Program-made: the position numbers and the translations under genes | Shown: one piece after another, positions 18,605-27,629 of the stretch | How the letters are laid out: each line of letters starts with the position of its first letter | Position numbering within the stretch: the first letter of the stretch is position 1 | Assembly (NCBI RefSeq): GCF_001547935.1 | Contig: NZ_AP014636.1 | Span: 1 to 64,000, forward strand | Source of the DNA: Vibrio tritonius | GTDB taxonomy: Bacteria; Pseudomonadota; Gammaproteobacteria; Enterobacterales; Vibrionaceae | DNA length: 64,000 nucleotides | Reading direction: 5' to 3' | The notes under the pieces: model-generated | The model's input: only the letters and a program-made list of their open reading frames with translations | Told to the model about the DNA's origin: nothing | Databases searched by the model: none

Positions 18605-20788
18605 ATGATTGACTTAAATGTATTAAAACAAGCCGCTGAGCAGGTTAATATCGCCGACAGTTACATCAGTGCATGGGGAATACACACGGATGTTAAACCA
18701 GAGGTGATAGAAGGCTTGCTTGCCAGTTTAGGCTACGATACCAGCAGTGACGAAGCACTGCTGGCTTCTGTTGAAAAACAACATAAATCAGAGGTGTTAG
18801 AGCCTGTTTATGTTCTCCATGATGATGAGCCAATGGATATTGGGTTGCATCTGGCGGTGGGGGGGCGAGAGTCTGATTTTCAATGGTATTTACTGACTGA
18901 GCAGGGTGAAACGTATTCTGGTGATGTTTCTCAAACCTTGCAGCGGGACGAGCGAGAAACCAACGAAACGCTTTATTTTCGTTTACCCGTGACGCTGCCT
19001 TTGGGGTATCACCAACTTACCTTGACTCGTAAGAGACGCAAAGCTCCGTACAGTGCAACTATCATCGTCGCACCGAGAGACTGTTACAAACAGCCAGCAC
19101 TACTGCAAGGCAAAAAAATGTGGGGGCCGAGTGTTCAGCTCTACACCTTGCGCACGCAGCATAATTGGGGAATGGGCGATTTTGGTGATTTAAAACAACT
19201 GGTTGCCGATATTGCGTCTCGCGGTGGTGATTTTGTTGGTCTAAACCCAATCCACTCACTCTTTCCTGCTAACCCTGAGGCGGCCAGCCCATACAGCCCA
19301 TCATCTCGCCGCTGGCTGAATATTCTCTATATCGATGTTAGCTCCGTTCCTGAATTCTCTTTAAGTGCTCAAGCGCAGCAATGTGTCGGTAGCCCTGAGT
19401 TTCAATCTCGACTGCAAAAAGCCAGAGAAACTCACTGGGTGAATTACACAGAAGTAGCGCAATTAAAAATGAGCGTATTGCCTTTGCTGTATCAGGAGTT
19501 TCGTCATCGTCATTTAGAGTTAAATAGCGAGAGAGCACAACAATTTAAAGAATTTGTCGATACTGGTGGTGAGAGCCTGCGCCAACAAGCGGTCTTTGAT
19601 GCCTTACATGCTTACGTGAGCGCGAAACAAGAACACGTTTGGGGCTGGCCTGCGTTCCCAGAGGAGTATCGACGTTATGAAAACGCCGATGTTCAAGCCT
19701 ATGCAGAGCAGAATCCTGAGCATGTCGAGTTGTACCTTTACTTGCAATGGGTTGCCGATGCTCAGATTAAAGAAGCTCAGCAACTGGCTATTGAAAAAGG
19801 CATGGTGGTTGGTCTCTATCGTGATTTGGCGGTTGGCGTGGCCGATTCCGGTTCAGAAACGTGGTCGGATAACGGTAATGTGGTGCTGGGGGCAAGCGTT
19901 GGCGCTCCGCCTGATGTGCTTGGTCCGTTAGGTCAAAATTGGGGCTTACCGCCATTAAACCCAGAAAAATTGCGCGCGACAGGTTATCAGCTTTTCATTC
20001 AACTGCTGCGCCGTAATATGCAACATTGTGGTGCACTGCGTATCGACCATGTGATGGGATTACTGCGGTTATGGTGGATTCCACGCGGTGAAAGTGCCAC
20101 CAACGGGGCATACATGTATTACCCGGTGAAAGAGATGCTGGCAATACTGGCGCTTGAATCTCATCGGCAGCAATGCAGTGTGATTGGTGAAGATTTAGGA
20201 ACGGTGCCGGAGGAAATGGCGCAATTATTGCGTGATGCAGGAGTGCACTCCTATAAGGTGTTCTTTTTTGAAACGTCCAAAACCGACGGTGGGTATATTT
20301 CTCCTGCGCATTATCCAGCGCAATCGATGGCGACTTTATGTACTCATGATATGCCAACGCTGCGCGGTTTTTGGCACTGTGAGGATCTCAAGTTGGGTGG
20401 TGAGATAGGGCTCTACCCTGATAAAGAGCAGTTGCAGAAGCTATTTGATGATCGCCTCAAATGCAAGCAAGGTATTTTAGATTCCGTCGCATGGCATGGA
20501 CGCTTGCCCGAGGGCGTAGGACGAGATGCATTCCATGTCCCGATGGATTCTTATTTGAGTGAAGCGCTGCAATTGCATGTGGCGGCCGGGGCGTCCGCTC
20601 TGTTGAGTGTGCAATTGGAAGATTGGCTTGAAATGGATCAACCCGTCAATATTCCCGGCACCGTGAGTGAGTACCCTAACTGGCGCCGTAAATTGTCACT
20701 CAATTTGGAACAGATGTTTGCCAAAGAAGAGATTAATCGCATTAGTCTGCATTTAACTGAAACGCGTCAAGGTGCATCAAAGCAATAG
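18605..20788 (+). CDS. malQ: 4-alpha-glucanotransferase (amylomaltase)
   Basis: A 727-aa glycoside hydrolase family 77 enzyme that disproportionates maltodextrins, supplying longer chains to MalP. Catalytic residues are visible: Asp in LRIDHVMGLLRLWW, Glu in IGEDLGTVPEE and Asp in CTHDMPTLRGFW. The N-terminal extension of about 150 residues is usual for proteobacterial MalQ. It follows malP in the same direction and is probably cotranscribed. Confidence 0.95.
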   Translation: MIDLNVLKQAAEQVNIADSYISAWGIHTDVKPEVIEGLLASLGYDTSSDEALLASVEKQHKSEVLEPVYVLHDDEPMDIGLHLAVGGRESDFQWYLLTEQGETYSGDVSQTLQRDERETNETLYFRLPVTLPLGYHQLTLTRKRRKAPYSATIIVAPRDCYKQPALLQGKKMWGPSVQLYTLRTQHNWGMGDFGDLKQLVADIASRGGDFVGLNPIHSLFPANPEAASPYSPSSRRWLNILYIDVSSVPEFSLSAQAQQCVGSPEFQSRLQKARETHWVNYTEVAQLKMSVLPLLYQEFRHRHLELNSERAQQFKEFVDTGGESLRQQAVFDALHAYVSAKQEHVWGWPAFPEEYRRYENADVQAYAEQNPEHVELYLYLQWVADAQIKEAQQLAIEKGMVVGLYRDLAVGVADSGSETWSDNGNVVLGASVGAPPDVLGPLGQNWGLPPLNPEKLRATGYQLFIQLLRRNMQHCGALRIDHVMGLLRLWWIPRGESATNGAYMYYPVKEMLAILALESHRQQCSVIGEDLGTVPEEMAQLLRDAGVHSYKVFFFETSKTDGGYISPAHYPAQSMATLCTHDMPTLRGFWHCEDLKLGGEIGLYPDKEQLQKLFDDRLKCKQGILDSVAWHGRLPEGVGRDAFHVPMDSYLSEALQLHVAAGASALLSVQLEDWLEMDQPVNIPGTVSEYPNWRRKLSLNLEQMFAKEEINRISLHLTETRQGASKQ

Positions 20789-21025
20789 CGAGATAAAAAT
20801 ATCACCAGTATATTGAATTAATTGATGAAATAGAGAAGTTGAGTCTAGGTCACTCTTCCTTGCATCAGAGTCCGTTAATATGACTTAGGATGCGTAATCT
20901 AATCCGACGATTAGGTGTTGAATCGTGGAGGATTTTTCATTAGATAAGAGAAGTCGTCAGTCATGGAAGAGAGTAGGACCAATGCCAAAGATTCGGTAGA
21001 GGTTTAGATTAGGAGTTGTTCTACA

Positions 21026-23212
21026 TTGAATATAATGAAAAAACCGTCAAAGTTGCAGCTAGCGTATCATGCGTTAGAACAGGCCAGTTTCTCTGACTCG
21101 TTTGGCTTTCTTGGTCCTTATGTGGCAGATGAGTCAATAGCGCTACGTGTATGGATGCCGGGTGCTGATAAAGTCGAAGTGCTGATTGAGGGCGAACCAC
21201 GTATTCCACTGGAGTCGGAATGGCTCGGTGGTTTTGTATTGCGTTCCAATCGCGATTTGCGGTTCACGCACTATCGCTTGGCGATTGATTGGGCGGGAAC
21301 TGAACAAATTCTTGATGATCCTTACCAATATCATGAACTCTATGATGAGTACGAAGATCTGCACACGCCCGTGAAAATGTATCACCATATGGGCGCGCAG
21401 TTCGTTTCTATTCAGCGCGATGGTCGAGAAATTCAAGGTACTCGTTTTTTGGTTTATGCGCCCAACGCCTCTGCTTGCAGTGTGATCGGTTCACATAACG
21501 AATGGGATGGCCGAAGAACGCCGATGCAGCGTCTTGATTACGGTTTATGGGGCATTTTCATTCCAGACCTCCCTGAAGGTTCGCAATACAAATTTGAAAT
21601 CAAAGGCCCTAATGGTGAAGGTTTGCCTCATCGCGCCGACCCGTGGGGTTTTTACGCCGAACAATACCCTTCTTTTGCTTCAGTGACCTACGATCACCGC
21701 CGTTATCACTGGCATGATCAAAAATGGCAGCAAAGGGAAGTGACGGAAAAACGTAAGCAGCCACTCTCGTTTTATGAGCTGCATGTGGGCTCATGGCGCC
21801 GTGGCGACAACAACCGTTTTTTAAATTATCGAGAATTGGCGGATCAACTCGTCCCATACTTGATGGGGATGGGCTATACCCATGTTGAACTGATGCCGAT
21901 TGCTGAATACCCATTCTATGGTTCTTGGGGCTATCAACCTGTTGGGCTGTTCGCGCCAACCAGTCGTTTTGGTAACCCAGACGATTTTAAATATTTTGTC
22001 GATAAATGCCATCAAGCCAACATTGGCGTGGTACTTGATTGGGTGCCGGCACACTTCCCATCAGACAGCCACGGTTTAGCCAATTTTGATGGTACGCCGC
22101 TCTATCACGACCCTGATCCGCGTCGTGGCTGGCACCAAGACTGGAACTCCTACATCTACGATATGGGTAAAGAGCATGTGCGTCGTTTCTTAGTCTCGAA
22201 TGCTCTGTATTGGTTTGAGCAGTTCCATATCGACGGTATTCGAGTCGATGCGGTGGCTTCGATGCTCTATCTCGATTACTCACGCAGTCACGACCAGTGG
22301 ATTCCTAACGTGGATGGCGGACGTGAAAACTACGATGCCATCGCGATGCTCAAATGGATGAACGAAGAAGTGTATCGCCATTTCCCAAATGCCATGACCA
22401 TTGCTGAAGAATCAACAGCCTATCCGGGAGTTTCTACTCCGACATTTCTTGGTGGGCTAGGCTTTGGTTTTAAATGGAACATGGGCTGGATGCACGACAG
22501 TTTGCAATACATGCATGAAGACCCTATAAACCGTAAATATCACCACAATACGATTACCTTCCCACTGATTTATGCGCACAGCGAAAATTATGTGCTGTCT
22601 CTTTCTCATGATGAAGTGGTGTATGGCAAGCAGTCTCTTATCTATAAAATGCCCGGCGATGAGTGGCAACAAACCGCTAATCTGCGTGCGTTCTTTGGTT
22701 ATATGTATGGCCAGCCCGGCAAGAAACTGAACTTTATGGGGGCTGAATTTGGTCAAACCAGCGAGTGGCAACATGACGACCAGCTGCAATGGTTCTTGCT
22801 TGATTTTGCTCGGCATAAAGGCCTCCACAAATTAATGCATGATCTTAACCACATTTATCGTAATGAGCCTGCGCTTTATCAATTAGACAATGAACCGAGA
22901 GGGTTTGAATGGCGACTGTCTGATGCGGCTAATGCGAGTGTGTTGGCGCACGAACGCATGGGTGAAAATGGTGAACGGATTTTAATTGTTACCAACTTTA
23001 CGCCAGTGCCACACGAGCGTTTTAGATTAGGAATGCCGAATGCGGGCAACTATCAACTGATTTTGAATACCGATGATCGTCGTTACGATGGCAGCGATTT
23101 TATGGTGCGCAGTCAGTTACAAACTGAAAAAACGGAGAGTGAAGGTTTACCCGACTCATTGCTGTTGCGTTTACCACCGCTAGCGACGCTCTACTATAAG
23201 TATCAAGCTTAA
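21026..23212 (+). CDS. glgB: 1,4-alpha-glucan branching enzyme
   Basis: A 728-aa GH13 enzyme that introduces alpha-1,6 branches into glycogen. An N-terminal CBM48-like domain (about 115-210) precedes the catalytic barrel, with Asp in [12 protein letters not shown], Glu in [11 protein letters not shown] and SHDEVVYGK. The start is taken as TTG 21026 because AGGAG at 21011-21015 is 10 bases upstream; the first ATG (21035) is three codons later with the Shine-Dalgarno 19 bases away. It follows malQ by 237 bp, so it may share malPQ transcripts or have its own promoter. Confidence 0.95.
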   Translation: MNIMKKPSKLQLAYHALEQASFSDSFGFLGPYVADESIALRVWMPGADKVEVLIEGEPRIPLESEWLGGFVLRSNRDLRFTHYRLAIDWAGTEQILDDPYQYHELYDEYEDLHTPVKMYHHMGAQFVSIQRDGREIQGTRFLVYAPNASACSVIGSHNEWDGRRTPMQRLDYGLWGIFIPDLPEGSQYKFEIKGPNGEGLPHRADPWGFYAEQYPSFASVTYDHRRYHWHDQKWQQREVTEKRKQPLSFYELHVGSWRRGDNNRFLNYRELADQLVPYLMGMGYTHVELMPIAEYPFYGSWGYQPVGLFAPTSRFGNPDDFKYFVDKCHQANIGVVLDWVPAHFPSDSHGLANFDGTPLYHDPDPRRGWHQDWNSYIYDMGKEHVRRFLVSNALYWFEQFHIDGIRVDAVASMLYLDYSRSHDQWIPNVDGGRENYDAIAMLKWMNEEVYRHFPNAMTIAEESTAYPGVSTPTFLGGLGFGFKWNMGWMHDSLQYMHEDPINRKYHHNTITFPLIYAHSENYVLSLSHDEVVYGKQSLIYKMPGDEWQQTANLRAFFGYMYGQPGKKLNFMGAEFGQTSEWQHDDQLQWFLLDFARHKGLHKLMHDLNHIYRNEPALYQLDNEPRGFEWRLSDAANASVLAHERMGENGERILIVTNFTPVPHERFRLGMPNAGNYQLILNTDDRRYDGSDFMVRSQLQTEKTESEGLPDSLLLRLPPLATLYYKYQA

Positions 23213-23245
23213 TTTCTGACGTTTCAGACATTAGATTTCAAACAA

Positions 23246-23282
23246 AAAAAGCGCGATTTATACTGTAAATCGCGCTTTTTCT
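23246..23282. terminator. bidirectional terminator between glgB and the DJ-1 family gene
   Basis: GCGCGATTTA (23251-23260) pairs with TAAATCGCGC (23266-23275), flanked by A and T runs on either side, so it can end transcription from both convergent genes. Confidence 0.9.
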
Positions 23283-23317
23283 TAATCTAAGATAATCTCT
23301 AATTTAACTCGGTGACA

Positions 23318-23899
23318 TTATGCTTCATCGCCAAGCAGAGTAAGTTGGTGATAAATGTGATCGGCATGAAAACGTACCTGTTCGGTATCGCCAGTTAGCT
23401 TATGCGCAACGTTAAAAGCAAAATCAAATACTAACCCCAGCCCTTTACCGCTAAGTAAATTGCCATCTTCTACTACCGCTGCATCGACATACTCACCGTC
23501 GGTTACGCTTTGGTAAAGGTCTCCAGAGCAGACATAGCGACGACCTTTGAGTAACCCGTGACGCCCGAGCACTTTTGCGGCTGCTGAACAAATTGGACAA
23601 ATCCACTTTCTTGCTTGGTCATGGCGGCGAATAAATTCAATTACATCCTCATTGGCCGTGAGGTTATCCGTGCCTTGCGGTCCACCGGGAATGACAACGG
23701 CATCAAACAGGACATCCATTTTTTCACAGAGTAGATCGTCGATAAGTACCTTGATATTGTGATAACTGGTGACGGTCTTTTCCGTGTGACAGGCAATTTT
23801 AGTGACCGAGATATCAAGGCGTTCTAATACGTCTAACGCCATAAAGGCTTCTGCTTCTTCAAAACCTGGGGCAAGTAGTAAGGCTACGCGATGAGTCAT
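23318..23899 (-). CDS. DJ-1/PfpI family protein
   Basis: A 193-aa class I glutamine-amidotransferase-like fold. The nucleophile-elbow cysteine is Cys104 in CPICSAA, and the partner acidic residue lies in PGFEEAEA (Glu14/15), the arrangement of YajL/DJ-1 proteins. Members are described as glyoxalase III, deglycase-like or chaperone activities; the specific role here is open. No signal peptide. It converges with glgB and is monocistronic as far as can be seen. Confidence 0.88.
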   Translation of the reverse strand: MTHRVALLLAPGFEEAEAFMALDVLERLDISVTKIACHTEKTVTSYHNIKVLIDDLLCEKMDVLFDAVVIPGGPQGTDNLTANEDVIEFIRRHDQARKWICPICSAAAKVLGRHGLLKGRRYVCSGDLYQSVTDGEYVDAAVVEDGNLLSGKGLGLVFDFAFNVAHKLTGDTEQVRFHADHIYHQLTLLGDEA

Positions 23900-24278
23900 A
23901 GGTTGAATCTCCTCTACCCACAGCGCCGCAGAGCCTATGGGATACGATAATTAAATGGTAAATACCATTGAATCACCTTCACCGCTCAATCGCATTGAAA
24001 TCCCAGCCAAATCTAGGGGGAGGAGTGGCCCAAAAATCAAGATAGATGAAGGGAAATCATCGTTTGAAGCAGGATCACAGAATCACTTTTCACTCGTTGA
24101 ACGATCTTTGCCCAGCAAGCAAGATCTTGCTCGACTATAGGCAGCTTATTGCTTTAATAATGGCTAAGTAATTATAAGTAATTGATTTATATGACCTGCT
24201 ATTTTGGCATCGACTTTGCTCTTTCTTTTACGACACCGCGCTATGCGCATCAACTCAGTTTTTAGAAAGGAATTTGCA
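23900..24278. promoter_or_regulatory. 379-bp region upstream of hcp
   Basis: It contains the sigma-54 promoter at 24204-24220 and a perfect 14-bp palindrome AGCAAGATCTTGCT at about 24117-24130. A 61-codon open frame (23955-24140) has no recognised similarity or ribosome site and is not called a gene. Confidence 0.5.
24204..24220 (+). promoter_or_regulatory. sigma-54 promoter of hcp
   Basis: TTGGCATCGACTTTGCT has the invariant GG and GC separated by exactly 10 bases, as in the -24/-12 consensus TGGCAC-N5-TTGC. It is about 60 bp from the hcp start codon. In V. cholerae the auxiliary hcp-vgrG units are transcribed by sigma-54 with the activator VasH, which fits this gene set. Confidence 0.8.
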
Positions 24279-24797
24279 ATGCCAACTCCATGTTATATCT
24301 CTATCGAAGGTCAAACTCAGGGTCTTATCACTGCTGGTGCGTGCACAGCAGATTCTATCGGTGACTCATTTGTTGAAGGTCACGAAGATGAAATGCTGGT
24401 TCAGCAATTTGACCACATCGTTACTGTACCAACTGATCCTCAATCTGGTCAGCCTTCTGGTCAGCGTGTTCACAAGCCATTTAAATTCACAGTGTCTTTG
24501 AACAAAGCTGTTCCACTACTGTACAACGCGTTAGCTTCTGGCGAAAAAATGTCTTCTGTAACGCTAAAATGGTACCGCACTTCTATTGAAGGTAAACAAG
24601 AAAACTTCTTTACTACCACTCTAGAAAACGCGTCTATCGTGGACATTCAATGTGAAATGCCACACTGTCAAGATCCTGCAAAATCTGATTTTACTCAAAA
24701 TCTAACGGTTTCATTAACTTACCGTCAGATCACTTGGGACCATATCAATGCTGGTACTTCAGGTTCTGACGACTGGCGTAAGCCTGTCGAAGCGTAA
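24279..24797 (+). CDS. hcp: Hcp, type VI secretion tube protein
   Basis: A 172-aa Hcp of the Vibrio type (MPTPCYISIEGQTQGLI; later YRTSIEGKQENFFTTTLENA and NLTVSLTYRQITWDH). Hcp hexamers stack into the inner tube of the type VI apparatus. The start is ATG 24279 with AAGGA upstream; the frame is open 25 more codons, but that extension covers the promoter. It heads an auxiliary cluster with vgrG and effector genes; the core sheath and baseplate genes are not in this window. Confidence 0.96.
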   Translation: MPTPCYISIEGQTQGLITAGACTADSIGDSFVEGHEDEMLVQQFDHIVTVPTDPQSGQPSGQRVHKPFKFTVSLNKAVPLLYNALASGEKMSSVTLKWYRTSIEGKQENFFTTTLENASIVDIQCEMPHCQDPAKSDFTQNLTVSLTYRQITWDHINAGTSGSDDWRKPVEA

Positions 24798-24819
24798 TTT
24801 ACTGCGCGAATCGACTCAT

Positions 24820-24840
24820 CGCCCACTCAAAGAGTGGGCG
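24820..24840 (+). other. hairpin between hcp and vgrG
   Basis: A 9-bp stem, CGCCCACTC (24820-24828) with GAGTGGGCG (24832-24840), has a 3-nt loop and no T-run. It may stabilise the abundant hcp mRNA or partially stop transcription before vgrG. Confidence 0.5.
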
Positions 24841-24922
24841 ACATTTGAACCTTAAGCACAGGGCATCGTAGTGGTGTTTTGCGCTTAAGGTTTTACTGTT
24901 TATAAAAATAAAGGAAAACAGG

Positions 24923-27082
24923 ATGGCTAGGCTAGGTTATTCAATAACAATTAATGGGTTAGAGGACGACACTCTGGTTGTTCGTGGTTTCGAAGGACAA
25001 GAGTCGTTATCCGATAGTATGTTTAAAGGCAAGCCATGCTACGGTTTTAAGTACCGCGTGGAATTGGCAAGCCGCAAATCGGATATCCTGCCTGAGCAGA
25101 TGGTCGATCATGTCGCTGAGTTAACTCTGTACCGAGACGATGTGTTGGTGCAGCGCATAAACGGTGTGATCCGCAAATTCAGCCAAGGCGATATCGGCCA
25201 TAACTACACCTATTACGAAATTATCCTAGTCCCGGCGCTAGAAAGGTTATCTCTGCGCCAAAACAGCCGCCTGTTCCAACTGAAAACCGTTCCTGAAATC
25301 ATTTCTACCTTACTCCAAGAAATGAACATCACCGACTTTGCGTTTGATGTGCAGCGTGAATGCGCACAACGTGAGTTTTGTGTGCAATACCGAGAGACTG
25401 ACCTTGCCTTTCTGCACCGTCTCGCTGCAGAAGAGGGATTGGTGTATAGCTTTGTCCATGAAGAGGGCAAACATACCGTATTGTTTACTGATGCGACGTC
25501 TAGCTTGCCATCCATTACCGATGCCATTCCATACAACACGCTGGCAGGTGGTGTGAATGACACACCTTATATTTGGAAATTTGCCGCGCATACGCAAAGT
25601 GAAGTTGCCACCACTGCCATGCAGGATTACAGCTTCAAAAAGCCGGCGTATTCCTTTGCACAAAGTGCGCAAGGCACCTCAATGGATTACCAACTGGCGG
25701 ATTATGAACACTTCGATGCGCCAGGGCGTTTTAAAGATGATGTGAGCGGCAAGGCGTTTACGCAAATTCGCCAAGAGTATCTTCGCCGCAACGCACAAAT
25801 CGTGATTGGCAAGAGTAATCAGCAACTGATGCGAGCTGGCTATCAATTCACCCTCTCAGACCACCTTAACGAGGCGATGAACCAAAGCTATGTGACCGTG
25901 TTGATTCAGCATAAAGGTGAACAGCCACAAGCGGTGGAAGAAGAGGGGGGTAGCGGTTCAACCACTTACGTGAACCAATTTAAAGCCATTCCATCGACGT
26001 TTACATGGCGCGCGACACCTCAGCCAAAACCCCAAGTGGATGGCCCAATGATGGCGTTTGTCGTGGGGCCAGAAGGAGAAGAGATCTTCTGTGATGAATT
26101 TGGTCGGGTAAAAGTGCATTTCCCATGGGATCGCTATTCAAATGCCAACGAGCAGAGTTCGTGTTGGGTGCGAGTTTCTCAAGGTTGGGCTGGCCCACAA
26201 TATGGCACGCTGGCGATCCCTCGTATTGGTCATGAAGTGATTGTGTCATTCCTTAATGGCGACCCTGATCAGCCCATCATTACCGGCAGAACCTATCACG
26301 CCACCAATACTCATCCGTATACATTGCCTGATAACAAAACCAAAACCGTGTTGCGCACCGAAACTCACCAAGGGGAAGGTTACAACGAAGTGAGTTTTGA
26401 AGACCAATCAGGTAGCGAGAAGATTTTTGTGCATGCACAGAAAGACTACGAAGCCTTGGTAGAAAACGACCATATTCAAGTCATCAACCATGACAAACAT
26501 CTCACCGTGGATAATGATGCGATAACTAAGGTCAAAAATAACCAACACCTGACGATCAAAGGCGAATCACGCACTAACATCAAAAAAAATAACAGTATTA
26601 ATGCAAGTGGTTCAATACAGCAGAAGGTGGGCGATAAGACCATCATCGACTCTGGTAGTGAGGTTCATCTAAAAGCTGGCAATAAAATCGTACTCGATGG
26701 TGGTGATGAACTTACCATCGCGGCATCAGGCAGTTTTATCAAATTAGACGCTTCCGGTGTCACCGTAGTGGGGTCAGCAATCAATCTGAACTCCGGCGGT
26801 AGCGCGGGCGCAGGATCAGGCTACGCAGGACTAATCGCCAAATTACCAACATCAATCGCAGAAGCGGTGGCACTAGTGGCCACCGAGGCTGAGAGTGTGG
26901 TGGGGCTAACGCCTGCCGATCCAAAACTTTATTCTTTAGCTAATCCCGCATTAATCAGCCTTGAAGCCCTAGAACAAATTTCAGTCGCTAATGTCCCATT
27001 AGCAAAAATGTGTCAAAAGCAGGCTGATGGGAGCTGTTTACGTACTGATTGTAAATGTATCCATTCTGAGGAGGGGGCATGA
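24923..27082 (+). CDS. vgrG: VgrG, type VI secretion spike protein
   Basis: A 719-aa VgrG: gp27-like domain (about 1-370), gp5 OB fold with the signature VVGPEGEEIFCDEFGRVKVHFPWDR, then a beta-helix of short repeats (about 490-630). The C-terminal 90 residues are Ala/Leu-rich and end in a Cys-rich tail (MCQKQADGSCLRTDCKC); no enzymatic extension is recognised. Start ATG 24923 has AAGGA-type upstream purines. The stop overlaps the next gene as ATGA, so translation is coupled with the adaptor, which is the standard order vgrG-adaptor-effector. Confidence 0.96.
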   Translation: MARLGYSITINGLEDDTLVVRGFEGQESLSDSMFKGKPCYGFKYRVELASRKSDILPEQMVDHVAELTLYRDDVLVQRINGVIRKFSQGDIGHNYTYYEIILVPALERLSLRQNSRLFQLKTVPEIISTLLQEMNITDFAFDVQRECAQREFCVQYRETDLAFLHRLAAEEGLVYSFVHEEGKHTVLFTDATSSLPSITDAIPYNTLAGGVNDTPYIWKFAAHTQSEVATTAMQDYSFKKPAYSFAQSAQGTSMDYQLADYEHFDAPGRFKDDVSGKAFTQIRQEYLRRNAQIVIGKSNQQLMRAGYQFTLSDHLNEAMNQSYVTVLIQHKGEQPQAVEEEGGSGSTTYVNQFKAIPSTFTWRATPQPKPQVDGPMMAFVVGPEGEEIFCDEFGRVKVHFPWDRYSNANEQSSCWVRVSQGWAGPQYGTLAIPRIGHEVIVSFLNGDPDQPIITGRTYHATNTHPYTLPDNKTKTVLRTETHQGEGYNEVSFEDQSGSEKIFVHAQKDYEALVENDHIQVINHDKHLTVDNDAITKVKNNQHLTIKGESRTNIKKNNSINASGSIQQKVGDKTIIDSGSEVHLKAGNKIVLDGGDELTIAASGSFIKLDASGVTVVGSAINLNSGGSAGAGSGYAGLIAKLPTSIAEAVALVATEAESVVGLTPADPKLYSLANPALISLEALEQISVANVPLAKMCQKQADGSCLRTDCKCIHSEEGA

Positions 27083-27627
27083 GTCTATTCAGTCAATTAA
27101 AAACAGTTCAAGGTCAACAATGGTTGGTTGTTGATAAGGTAAGAGTGCCTGATATAGAAAAATTGGCCTATCTCTATATCCCCAATGTAGAAGTAGTTCA
27201 ATTGTTTAAAGGTACACCCTTCGAACATTTGAATGAGATCGGTCCCGTAGCGATTAAGTATACGGCAGTAAGCGAGTTTGAGGCATTATTACAGACAAAT
27301 TCTGATATCAGAACAAGTTGTGTCCTATTCTCGGTACGTGATAACCATGAAGAAGAAAGCTTAATCCAACATTTTCAAGCTTTACACTACGTAATTATTG
27401 ATGATGCCCCCCTATTTTTCCGATTTTATGCGGAACCTACTTGGGAAATTGTTGAGAGTAACATTAGTGATGAGGATGTTAATACAATTTTGGGACCGTT
27501 TGATGCCCTAAGCTGGATAGATAGCAACCTGATTGTTAAATCAATAAAACGAAAAGAAAATAATATAAACAAAAAAATAAAATTACCTTATAAATTAACG
27601 TCGAACTTTGGTAAGGAATTAATATAA
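27079..27627 (+). CDS. DUF4123 type VI effector adaptor
   Basis: A 182-aa protein with the DUF4123 pattern (APLFFRFYAEPTW near residue 110). DUF4123 proteins (Tap/VasW type) load a cognate effector onto the VgrG tip and are not part of the fired machine. It overlaps vgrG by 4 bp and is followed two bases later by the large effector gene, which identifies the likely cargo. Base composition drops sharply within this gene towards AT, marking the left edge of an apparently acquired module. Confidence 0.85.
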   Translation: MSLFSQLKTVQGQQWLVVDKVRVPDIEKLAYLYIPNVEVVQLFKGTPFEHLNEIGPVAIKYTAVSEFEALLQTNSDIRTSCVLFSVRDNHEEESLIQHFQALHYVIIDDAPLFFRFYAEPTWEIVESNISDEDVNTILGPFDALSWIDSNLIVKSIKRKENNINKKIKLPYKLTSNFGKELI

Positions 27628-27629
27628 TT

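Noticed and set aside
23257..23269. TTTATACTGTAAA resembles parS2
   Set aside because: It has a mismatch in the left arm and lies inside the glgB terminator hairpin, which explains its symmetry.
23955..24140. 61-codon open frame upstream of hcp
   Set aside because: No ribosome site, no recognised similarity, low-complexity composition; not supported as a gene.
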